From NCBI GenBank assembly GCA_002336105.1, contig DDEQ01000010.1, forward strand, positions 1 through 64,000: DNA of 64,000 nt, read 5' to 3'. Below the pieces are notes generated by a model that saw only the letters and a program-made list of their open reading frames with translations, ran no database searches and had not been told where the DNA came from. The position numbers and the translations under genes are program-made. The stretch is from Chthonomonas sp. UBA1950 (lineage in GTDB: Bacteria > Armatimonadota > Fimbriimonadia > Fimbriimonadales > Fimbriimonadaceae). Positions 33,051 to 40,831 of this stretch are shown piece by piece (the stretch's first letter is position 1; each line of letters begins with the position of its first letter).

Positions 33051-34976
33051 TTACTGACTTACCTTGATAAACACTGCTCCGTGGCCTGGAACGGTCGCCG
33101 AGTAGCCACCTTGCTTTCGGCCTAGATCCTTCCGTTGCCAAAGATCGCGGACCTTATAATCTCCGCGAGGCATCAATCCTAAGTCAGACCATTTGACTTT
33201 CACTAAGCCCTTTGCAGGCCCTCGATTGAAAAGACCGACGGCGTATGAACCGTCAAAAAGTGGTCTTCCCCACACTTCGACATCCCCTTCGACAGTAAGT
33301 CGCTTGGCTGCCTTGCCCAGTTGGTCTTGATCGACATCAATCATCTCGGGGTTCATCAGCAGATCTTGGGTGAACTGATCAATCTGAGTCAGGTCGCAAC
33401 CAATGATCAATGGAGCTGCAAGCAGCGACCACAAAGTGATGTGCGTAATCTGCTCATTTCCGCTTAACTTCGTTTGGCGCGGGTTGGCACCCCAGCCCAA
33501 TTTCCCAACGACGAGCATATCTGGGTCATTCCAACCACCAGGTCCAGCACCTTTTGCTTTTGGACTGTGTGAGAAACCAATGCTCGACATGCTTTGCCAG
33601 GTGTCTGTGATGTCGCCTGTTGTTCGCCAGAGATTGCCTCCAACCGACCTTCCCCAGTTAAAAACATCGCCAATGCCGTACTGACACAGTGAGAAGACGA
33701 TATCGCGGCCCGATTGTTCGAGACTCTCGTGCATGAGAATGTACGGCTTCTTGAGTCCGAACAAGGTTGGGTTTGGCTCAATTTGACCATAGGAGCACCA
33801 GTCGTGCTTTAGGTAGTCAATGCCCCATTCGCCGTACTGTTTGGCGTCGTCGAGTTCGTGCTGGTAGCTACCGGTAAACCCTGCACAAGTCTGAGGTCCA
33901 GGGGAAGAGTAGATTCCAAGCTTAAGGCCCTTGCTATGCACGTAAGTTGAGAGAGCAAGCATGTCTGGGAACTTTGAGTTCGTCAAAATGCGTCCATTCG
34001 GAGCTCGACCAGCTTCCCAACAATCGTCGATGTTGACGTACGAGTATCCAAAATCGGCCAGTCCGGTCGAGATGAACGAGTTGGCAGCAGCTTCAACTTT
34101 CTTCTGGTCAATCGCACCCGCCCACACGTTCCAAGAGTTCCATCCCATCGGCGGAGTCAGGGCAAGCTTATCCTTGCCACCCACGATGGTCAGCGTACGC
34201 TTGGCAACGCCCTTTGGGCCGCTGACTTCAAGTAACACAGTCCATTTACCGTCTGTCTTTAGGCTTCCAGAAATGATGCCTCGATTTACGTCGATGCCAA
34301 GTCCGGCTGGCAGTCCATGAGCTTTATACGTCAAAGGTCGCTGACCACTCGCCGGAACCATAAACAGAAACGGTCTGCCTGGGGTTGCTCCGACGATTCG
34401 CGGGCCGTTGATCGCCGTTTTGACTCGGTCGATATGCGCGATCTTCATCGTCGGCTCTTGTGCCGATGTAATGAGAACCGGGGTTTTTGAGCCTGCCGCG
34501 TATGTAATTTGAGCGTTTGCCCAGTCTGCGTGGTCAAAATCAATACCGTCGCCGCCATCGTCAACTTGGAGGCGAAGATACTTGGCTCCTTTCAAGTTGA
34601 CCTCGATAGGAACGGCGGCTTCTCCACCGTGCATCACCTTCGTTTCGGCTTTTTTCTTGCCATCCACGTAGACCCGAAAAACAATCGATCCTTTCTGACC
34701 GACTTCATCATCGACGCCAACGAGGGCAGTGAATTTTTCTGCGGTTTTGTTCAGTTGAACCGTACAGTCGCTCACCGCATGAGTGCCAACGCCATTCGCG
34801 AAGGCTCTTCCAGCGATTTTGAGTCCGTTGTTGTCCGCTGATCTATTTTTGCGCGGACTATTCCAACCTGAACTCATTGCATCCAGATGCAATGAGCTCA
34901 GGTCGACAATAGCAGTGCCCGTCTGATTCGTAACGTGCGAAACGGCGAGAGTTGAAATCAGTAATGTATGGAGCAT
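33051..34976 (-). CDS. Secreted GH27 alpha-galactosidase with N-terminal NPCBM domain
   Basis: 641 aa. A short signal peptide (LHTLLISTLAVSHV) precedes an NPCBM carbohydrate-binding domain (about residues 20-155: GWNSPRKNRSADNNGLKIAG, FANGVGTHAVSD, LRLQVDDGGDGIDFDHADW). A putative Ig-like domain follows (about 175-265: AHGLPAGLGIDVNRGIISG). The GH27 barrel begins LTPPMGWNSWNVWA, with NIDDCWEAGR, the nucleophile Asp of YLKHDWC, the acid/base Asp in RTTGDITDTW, and GGWNDPDMLVVG. A beta-sandwich cap ends the protein. It hydrolyses terminal alpha-galactosides (or N-acetyl-galactosaminides or arabinopyranosides) outside the cytoplasm. Confidence 0.92.
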   Translation of the reverse strand: MLHTLLISTLAVSHVTNQTGTAIVDLSSLHLDAMSSGWNSPRKNRSADNNGLKIAGRAFANGVGTHAVSDCTVQLNKTAEKFTALVGVDDEVGQKGSIVFRVYVDGKKKAETKVMHGGEAAVPIEVNLKGAKYLRLQVDDGGDGIDFDHADWANAQITYAAGSKTPVLITSAQEPTMKIAHIDRVKTAINGPRIVGATPGRPFLFMVPASGQRPLTYKAHGLPAGLGIDVNRGIISGSLKTDGKWTVLLEVSGPKGVAKRTLTIVGGKDKLALTPPMGWNSWNVWAGAIDQKKVEAAANSFISTGLADFGYSYVNIDDCWEAGRAPNGRILTNSKFPDMLALSTYVHSKGLKLGIYSSPGPQTCAGFTGSYQHELDDAKQYGEWGIDYLKHDWCSYGQIEPNPTLFGLKKPYILMHESLEQSGRDIVFSLCQYGIGDVFNWGRSVGGNLWRTTGDITDTWQSMSSIGFSHSPKAKGAGPGGWNDPDMLVVGKLGWGANPRQTKLSGNEQITHITLWSLLAAPLIIGCDLTQIDQFTQDLLMNPEMIDVDQDQLGKAAKRLTVEGDVEVWGRPLFDGSYAVGLFNRGPAKGLVKVKWSDLGLMPRGDYKVRDLWQRKDLGRKQGGYSATVPGHGAVFIKVSQ

Positions 34977-35016
34977 CGTCGTATCCGACTAGACTATAGC
35001 GAATACACGAGGCAGA

Positions 35017-35481
35017 TTAACCCTTCTTGTTGCCGTAAGTTTTCGATTCTGAAAGGATGTGCTCGTATCCGCCAATGAAAGCCGTCGTGTTGAACCGACG
35101 AAAAGTCTCGGCGATTACATCGAGAGCTGCGTTTTCAAGCTTTTTGATTCGAACACAGGCTTTCCCCATGTCTAGTTTTCGCCCAGTTTCCCTCCACGCG
35201 GTCTGGAACCACTCGGTTTCTTTTGGATTACCGTAGACGCACATGAGGTACAGAGATACATGCCCCTTCTGGTTTCCCAAGTTTGCAATCGGCAAGGGGA
35301 GTTTAGGGTTGCAGTGATATCCTTTTGGGTAGACCGTGTGAGGAATGACGTAGCCGATCATGCCGTAGCTGATCACCTCGACTACCCCTTCCGGCAGGTT
35401 TTGCAAGATTACCTCTCGAATCGCATTGACGATTTGCCGTCGATCATCCGGAATGGAATTGATATATTCGTCAACAGTCAT
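35017..35481 (-). CDS. DUF1801 / YdhG-like protein
   Basis: 154 aa from ATG 35481, chosen because GGAG lies 8 nt upstream and the DUF1801 domain begins directly (MTVDEYINSIPDDRRQIVNA). Further family features are ISYGMIGYVIP, HVSLYLMCVYG and the late KACVRIKKLENAAL. This SRPBCC-unrelated fold includes the Bacillus YdhG/Fra-type proteins suggested to handle iron, but the function of most members is unknown. A frame start at 35517 would add 12 residues outside the domain. The gene stands alone, 40 nt from the GH27 gene. Confidence 0.82.
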   Translation of the reverse strand: MTVDEYINSIPDDRRQIVNAIREVILQNLPEGVVEVISYGMIGYVIPHTVYPKGYHCNPKLPLPIANLGNQKGHVSLYLMCVYGNPKETEWFQTAWRETGRKLDMGKACVRIKKLENAALDVIAETFRRFNTTAFIGGYEHILSESKTYGNKKG

Positions 35482-35604
35482 AGGGAGATCTCCATTCCTC
35501 GGCGTGCGCAAAGGCATGGCGGTTTTTCAGAGGAATAGCTAAGTATTACGTCCTAGCGACCGCAATCCTCAGCCATCTTTGGCGAGATACTGCGAGTGGG
35601 TTAC

Positions 35605-37233
35605 ATGAAGAAGGCAGTTATTGGGATTTCGGTTGTGCTTGTTGTGGTCTGCGGTGTCGGTGGGCTGATGCTAAAGGGCAAGGGAGCAACCGATGACAAA
35701 GACAAAGGCGCATCGAACTACACAGTCAAGAAAGATGACTTGGTCGTCACGGTTGTAGATACTGGGACCATTGACGCGACTCGAACAGTCGAAGTAAAAA
35801 GTCGTGTTTCTGGACGGCTCTCGAAACTATTAGTTGACGAGGGTTCGGTTGTCAAACAAGGACAACTGATCGCTGTCATCGACCCTCAAGAGACGGAACT
35901 CAAGGTTCAGCAAGACGCAGCAAGCCTTCGAGGTGCTCAAAGTTCGGTCGCAAAGGCTAATGCAGAGATTAAACAGCGCGTTCTAACTGCAAAGGCAACC
36001 TACGATCAGGCTTTGGCAAAGGTCGTTCAACTCAAACTAGAGGTCAAAGCTCAGCCTGCCCTGACTCAGGCAGCCATCGCAGAGGCTCAAGCCAGTCTAA
36101 ATACTGCTCTTCAACAAAGAGAACAACTCCTCACGAACACACAACCCAATCTTCGCACGACGACTCAAAGTGCACTTAGCGAGGCGAAAGCCAACTATGA
36201 CAACGCCCTCGCAGAGTTCAAACGACAGAACCAGCTCGGCAACATGGGCTACGTGGCGGGTCGCTCAGTCGACAGCGCAAAGTTGACTCTGGATCTGGCT
36301 CAGGTCCGCTTGGATGGTGCGAAACAAAACATGGATCGCCTAGAAGCTCAAATTCGGACGGATAAAGCGAAAGCTGACGAAGCAGTACGTCAGGCTGAAG
36401 CATCCTTAGCAAGAGCAAAAGTTAACCAGATTCAAATTCGGTCCAAACAAGAAGATTTGAAATCGGCTGAAGCCGAAGTTATAAGATCTAGAGCCCTTTT
36501 GGACGATGTAACCATCATGGAGAAAGGTCGTGACCAGAGTCAGGCAACGGTAGATCAGCTCTCCGCAATCCTGCACGACAGTCAGCGAAATCTAGGAGAA
36601 ACCGATGTTCGCGCTCCAATGGACGGCGTGGTCACGAAAAAGCTCTTGCAAGTCGGCGAACTCGCCAGTGGTTTGAGCGGATTTCAATCAGGAACCGGCA
36701 TCGTTCGCATTGAAGACCGACGCAACATGCGCGTTATGCTGGAGGTCAATGAAATCGACGTCGCCAAGATGAAAGACGGTATGTCAGCTACCATCAACGT
36801 TGACGCCTTTCCTGGACATCCTTATAAAGGAATAATTCGCCGCATAGCCCCTGCGAGCACAGCAGCAGGTACCACGACGACGACAACATCTGATGCTGTC
36901 GTGAAGTTTGAGGTTGAGGTCGTCATCACGAATCCGGACAACAACCTTCGATCAGGCATGTCGGCAAAATGCAGTGTCGATGTCATTCGCAAAAACGGAG
37001 TCCTTGTTATCCCAATCGAGTTTATTTCCCGTGAAGCAGACGGCGTCTATGTCGAGATTCCTGGGACAACTCCTGGTAGCAAGCCAACCAGACGGAAGAT
37101 TACGACAGGCGCGGAAACCGGAAGCAAGATCGAAGTTATTGATGGCCTAAAAGAGGGCGAGAAGATCCAAAAACCCAAATACACCGGTCCAGAGCGAAAA
37201 GGAATGATGCAGGCAGGACCTGAAGATAAATGA
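35605..37233 (+). CDS. MacA/HlyD-family periplasmic adaptor protein
   Basis: 542 aa. An N-terminal membrane anchor (MKKAVIGISVVLVVVCGVGG) is followed by the split lipoyl domain (VVDTGTIDATRTVEVKSRVS, KLLVDEGSVVKQGQLIAVID). A very long alpha-helical hairpin (about residues 90-320, rich in Ala/Gln/Lys), the second lipoyl half (DVRAPMDGVVTKKLLQVGEL), and beta-barrel and membrane-proximal domains complete it. In MacAB-type tripartite systems this protein bridges the inner-membrane ABC permease to an outer-membrane channel. GTG 35596 is an alternative start. The stop overlaps the permease start (ATGATG), so they form a complex, but no ATPase or TolC gene is adjacent. Confidence 0.9.
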   Translation: MKKAVIGISVVLVVVCGVGGLMLKGKGATDDKDKGASNYTVKKDDLVVTVVDTGTIDATRTVEVKSRVSGRLSKLLVDEGSVVKQGQLIAVIDPQETELKVQQDAASLRGAQSSVAKANAEIKQRVLTAKATYDQALAKVVQLKLEVKAQPALTQAAIAEAQASLNTALQQREQLLTNTQPNLRTTTQSALSEAKANYDNALAEFKRQNQLGNMGYVAGRSVDSAKLTLDLAQVRLDGAKQNMDRLEAQIRTDKAKADEAVRQAEASLARAKVNQIQIRSKQEDLKSAEAEVIRSRALLDDVTIMEKGRDQSQATVDQLSAILHDSQRNLGETDVRAPMDGVVTKKLLQVGELASGLSGFQSGTGIVRIEDRRNMRVMLEVNEIDVAKMKDGMSATINVDAFPGHPYKGIIRRIAPASTAAGTTTTTTSDAVVKFEVEVVITNPDNNLRSGMSAKCSVDVIRKNGVLVIPIEFISREADGVYVEIPGTTPGSKPTRRKITTGAETGSKIEVIDGLKEGEKIQKPKYTGPERKGMMQAGPEDK

Positions 37234-38456
37234 TGCTTCTTCAAAGCGTCCGAGTTGCCTTGGAAATGCTGATGCTTCACAAGCTGAGGGCCTTTCTAAC
37301 CATGCTCGGCGTGATTATCGGCGTCATGAGCGTGACGATAATCGTAATGGTCTCGTCAGGCTTTCAGTCGTTCATGTCGAACCAGTTTAAGAAGATTGGC
37401 TCCGACACGATCATGGTGATGTACGACAACTGGGGTCCTCCGAATGAAAGGAAAGCCGACGTTGACGGACTCAAAATGGCAGACGTCGATTTTCTTCGCG
37501 AACGAGTTCACGAAATCGACGTGCTTGCCCCGGTTCTGCAAATCGGTGGGCAGAAGGCCTACTTCAACGGCAATGAGGTCACAGATCCGCGCGTTTACGC
37601 CACAAACTCTGATTATCAAAAGATGAACAATGTCCCTTTGGATCAAGGGAGGTTCATCACAGAACAGGATGTCACCAATAGGGCGAGCATCTGCGTCATT
37701 GGTACCGAGATTCAAAGTCGACTGTTTAAGAATGCGAATCCAATTGGTAAATATCTCTCGTTTAATGGCCTAACCCTTGAGGTCGTCGGAGTTTTTGGTC
37801 GAGTCGATTTCATGGGGCAATCGAACTCGAAAGATATTCTCGTCCCGCTCACAACGGCGCAGGACAAATGGGTTGGCGGTGACAACCTCATGATGATCAC
37901 CACCCGCCCCAAAGCCGGTGTCTCAGTTCAAGATGCGATGGATTCCGTCTGGCAGGCTCTCATGTCGAAATCTCACAATATGCGCATCTATCGTGTGGAT
38001 TCGAATGAATCCATCCTGAGTGTATTCGGTAAGATTTTCGGGGTTGCTGGCGGAGTTCTTGCCGCTATCGCTGCCCTATCTCTCTTGGTTGGTGGCATCG
38101 GAATTATGAACATCATGCTGGTGTCAGTAACCGAAAGAACCAAAGAGATCGGTCTCCGTAAAGCCCTTGGTGCAAAAAACGGATCAATCCTTGCTCAGTT
38201 CGTTGTTGAGGCAGCGACTCTATCATTAGTGGGCGGCCTGATTGGCATGGCAATTGCCTATGTGTTTGGCATGCTCGTCACGTTTGCTACAGCGCAAATG
38301 AGTTGGCCCTCAAAGGAAGGATTACCTACCCCCTTCCCACTAATGGCAGCCCTTGCGGCTGCGGTTTTCAGTGCCTTCATTGGAGTGATATTCGGCTTGT
38401 ACCCGGCCATGAGTGCCGCCAAACTCGATCCAATCGTTGCTTTGCGGCGCGAGTAG
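37230..38456 (+). CDS. MacB/FtsX-type ABC permease (no ATPase domain)
   Basis: 408 aa. Transmembrane helix 1 (LRAFLTMLGVIIGVMSVTIIVMVSS) is followed by a large periplasmic MacB_PCD domain (about residues 45-260). The FtsX permease core follows, with three more helices: GGVLAAIAALSLLVGGIGIMN, the second starting near SLVGGLIGMAIAYVFG and the last AALAAAVFSAFIGVIFGLYP. The ERTKEIGLRKALGAKNGSIL coupling motif that contacts the ATPase is intact. E. coli MacB carries its ATPase at the N-terminus; here it is missing and no separate ATPase gene lies nearby, so the partner must be encoded elsewhere. The ATG overlaps the adaptor stop. Confidence 0.9.
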   Translation: MMLLQSVRVALEMLMLHKLRAFLTMLGVIIGVMSVTIIVMVSSGFQSFMSNQFKKIGSDTIMVMYDNWGPPNERKADVDGLKMADVDFLRERVHEIDVLAPVLQIGGQKAYFNGNEVTDPRVYATNSDYQKMNNVPLDQGRFITEQDVTNRASICVIGTEIQSRLFKNANPIGKYLSFNGLTLEVVGVFGRVDFMGQSNSKDILVPLTTAQDKWVGGDNLMMITTRPKAGVSVQDAMDSVWQALMSKSHNMRIYRVDSNESILSVFGKIFGVAGGVLAAIAALSLLVGGIGIMNIMLVSVTERTKEIGLRKALGAKNGSILAQFVVEAATLSLVGGLIGMAIAYVFGMLVTFATAQMSWPSKEGLPTPFPLMAALAAAVFSAFIGVIFGLYPAMSAAKLDPIVALRRE

Positions 38457-38484
38457 CAATTCGTGCGATCATCATCGCCATTAG

Positions 38485-38516
38485 CCTTAACATCAGTCAC
38501 CAGCGATGTTAAGGCC
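38485..38516. repeat. Inverted repeat between permease and kinase genes
   Basis: Perfect 11-bp inverted repeat GCCTTAACATC / GATGTTAAGGC with a 10-nt spacer, 28 nt after the permease stop. No U-run follows. It ends 2 nt before a consensus TATAAT, so besides a terminator for the upstream operon it could be an operator occupying the -35 region of the kinase promoter. Confidence 0.6.
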
Positions 38517-38518
38517 GT

Positions 38519-38524
38519 ATAATG
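38519..38524 (+). promoter_or_regulatory. Candidate -10 box for NahK-like kinase gene
   Basis: Exact TATAAT 28 nt before the ATG at 38553. The -35 position (38496-38501, AGTCAC) does not match consensus and falls in the loop of the inverted repeat 38485-38516, suggesting an activator- or repressor-controlled promoter. There is no clear SD before the start codon. Confidence 0.5.
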
Positions 38525-38552
38525 GGCCATTACGCCTAGGCTAACTGACAAA

Positions 38553-39872
38553 ATGGATCGGAACACGAAGGAACGGAAGCCTTTTCAACAAGATCGACCT
38601 GTTCACCTAACGGGTGCATGCAAGGATTACACGACCGAAGACATTGAATGGATCGTCCGTCAATTTGATGTATCAGGCTCGATTATCATTGCCCCTTTCC
38701 CTGGTCGAGGCAATATTAACCTTCATACCTACCAAGTGTTAGCAGGTGGAAACGAGTTTCTGCTCCAGAAGGTCAACTCCGACGTGTTTGCGATGCCCCA
38801 AAGAGTGATGAGCTCGATGGTAGCCTCATTAGACGCCCAAAAAAATTCACTGGCAGAGGGCAAAGGTGATTCAACTTGGGAGCCAATCGAACTCATTCTC
38901 ACGAAGTCTGGCAAGCATTTCCTCGACCTTACTGACGAACACGGATGGTCCGTATGGCGCATGATGGTTCGGATTCCAAAATCAGTTGGATTCAAGAGCC
39001 TTTCTGAAATCCAAGATCGATCTATACAGATGAAGTTTGCGGAGCAGGTCGGTCGAGGTTTGGCGATCTACGCAGATATTACAGCGAGTATTGATCCTCA
39101 TTCGGTTCAGGGCTCATTGCCTGGCTACCGCGATACGGGCCTTTATTACAGACAGTTTCACTCTGTCATGGCCGAAAATCGGTCATTTGATACGGCTCAA
39201 GCTTTGCTTCCTCAAGACCCAATCGTTAGAAGCAGCACCGAGAAGCACTTCTTAGTGAAGGCTTCTCATGAAGAGTTTGAGGCAAGAAGATCTGATCCAG
39301 AACTTCGGCCATTCATCGAGCTCGTATGTGAGCAAGAACCGTTCGCAATGAGTCTGTGGTCTGCCGTCGCACAAGGCCGAATTCGGCACACGCTTATTCA
39401 CGGCGACACAAAGCTAGAAAACTTCTTATTCTGCTCGGTCACAGGCAAAGTGAAATCTCTTGTTGACCTCGACACGATCATGCCCTTCACATGGCTGGCC
39501 GATTGGGGCGATTTACAGAGATCACTGGTGAATGTTGCCGGTGAAAAGGAACGAGATATCTCTCGGGTTCAAGTGGATACCGACGTTTACCAGGCAGTGA
39601 CGCGTGGTTTCCTCAAGACCGCGAAGGAGGTCACGGATAACGAAGTTGCGATGATGTCGGAAGCAGTCGAGGCAATCACTCTCGAACTGGGTCTTCGCTT
39701 CTTGACCGACTATCTTCGCGGAGATACATACTTCCAGCTTGGCCCAGACGATCCTGCCGATCTCAATAAGGTTCGAGCAATGGTTCAGTTAACGCTATAT
39801 CGACAGTTGGTAGAATTTGGGCCTCACGCCCAGGAACTAATCGCTAGCTTACGTTCAGGGCAAGAAGCCTAG
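38553..39872 (+). CDS. Phosphotransferase-family sugar kinase (NahK-like)
   Basis: 439 aa, an aminoglycoside-phosphotransferase/choline-kinase fold protein. The nucleotide loop is IAPFPGRGNINLHTYQV, followed by Lys in FLLQKVN. The catalytic HGDTKLENFLF and the metal-binding LVDLDTIMP...DWGDLQRS match N-acetylhexosamine 1-kinase (NahK) style proteins (HNDTKxxN ... IDLDTxMPG ... DFGD). It likely phosphorylates a sugar or amino sugar with ATP. It is a single gene behind a TATAAT, overlapping the convergent diguanylate cyclase gene by 4 nt at its 3' end. Confidence 0.82.
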   Translation: MDRNTKERKPFQQDRPVHLTGACKDYTTEDIEWIVRQFDVSGSIIIAPFPGRGNINLHTYQVLAGGNEFLLQKVNSDVFAMPQRVMSSMVASLDAQKNSLAEGKGDSTWEPIELILTKSGKHFLDLTDEHGWSVWRMMVRIPKSVGFKSLSEIQDRSIQMKFAEQVGRGLAIYADITASIDPHSVQGSLPGYRDTGLYYRQFHSVMAENRSFDTAQALLPQDPIVRSSTEKHFLVKASHEEFEARRSDPELRPFIELVCEQEPFAMSLWSAVAQGRIRHTLIHGDTKLENFLFCSVTGKVKSLVDLDTIMPFTWLADWGDLQRSLVNVAGEKERDISRVQVDTDVYQAVTRGFLKTAKEVTDNEVAMMSEAVEAITLELGLRFLTDYLRGDTYFQLGPDDPADLNKVRAMVQLTLYRQLVEFGPHAQELIASLRSGQEA

Positions 39873-40765
39873 GCGACTCCGAAAAGCTCTGTATCAATTG
39901 ATCTCATTGCTTTCCGAACGTACATGTCTTGGTCTGCCGCTTCCAAAAGTGCCGAAGCGGTTGTTCCATCTTCGCCAAATCGAGCTAAGCCATAGCTGAA
40001 GGTTGCCAAAGCTCCCATCACGATGGTCGCATTTCTGAACCGCTGTTCAGCGTTGATCAAACACTGTTCGTGAGTCTGCTCAGAGTGCCCGAACATCAGG
40101 ACCAGGAACTCATCTCCACCCACACGACCGATCACCGTGTTCGTAGGAAGATAGCTGTCAAGAATCGTCACCAGAGTACGAAGGATCTGGTCGCCAAAAC
40201 GATGACCATGAACGTCGTTCAGAGTCTTGAACTTGTCACAGTCGATCATCGCCACTGTCAACGCTTGACCTCGGGAAACGCAGTTCTGAATTGACTCATC
40301 AAGAAGCATGTCAATTGAAAGTCGATTCAGAACTCCTGTTAGCGCATCGGTGTTGGCTGCTGATGTGGCATCCGCTAAACGCTGCTTATCTTTAGAAACG
40401 TTGAGCACTACGAAGTACAAGACTCCGAGTGCGAGAAACAGGTTTACAACCCAGCCCAAATGCGGGTTGACACTATGTTCGGCCACGATTGTGGAGCAGA
40501 CCGCTACGACGGTCGCAACAACTAATCCAGTCTTTTTGTTACCAAGCGCAGTCGCTCGCCATACCGGAAACACATACGCTAACTTCAACATATCCGGGCA
40601 TCCAAAGATCAGCTCTACCACCATGATTGCAACCATGATGGTTAGCCCATCTGCGACCACAGCAAGTGGAGTTCTGGCTAGCCAGTGATTTTTGACGAGT
40701 TGCCAAATTCTTGCTTTTACGGCATCGAGCCTTTTTATTTTTAGTTCGTAAGTGTCGACCTGCAC
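39869..40765 (-). CDS. Membrane-bound diguanylate cyclase (GGDEF)
   Basis: 298 aa, start GTG 40765. Three to four transmembrane segments occupy about residues 30-125 (LAVVADGLTIMVAIMVVELIF, GLVVATVVAVCSTIVAE, VNLFLALGVLYFVVLNV). The GGDEF domain starts at ANTDALTGVLNRLSID, has the metal-binding VAMIDCDKFKTLNDVHGH and an intact active site GRVGGDEFLVLM. The RxxD inhibitory site normally five residues before GGDEF is absent, so product feedback is probably lost. It makes c-di-GMP from GTP. Single gene. Confidence 0.9.
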   Translation of the reverse strand: MQVDTYELKIKRLDAVKARIWQLVKNHWLARTPLAVVADGLTIMVAIMVVELIFGCPDMLKLAYVFPVWRATALGNKKTGLVVATVVAVCSTIVAEHSVNPHLGWVVNLFLALGVLYFVVLNVSKDKQRLADATSAANTDALTGVLNRLSIDMLLDESIQNCVSRGQALTVAMIDCDKFKTLNDVHGHRFGDQILRTLVTILDSYLPTNTVIGRVGGDEFLVLMFGHSEQTHEQCLINAEQRFRNATIVMGALATFSYGLARFGEDGTTASALLEAADQDMYVRKAMRSIDTELFGVA

Positions 40766-40831
40766 GTTCCAAGTATCGGATACTTAAAGTAGTTCTTTAG
40801 GTTTTCCACTTGGCAATTATCGAGCAACTTA

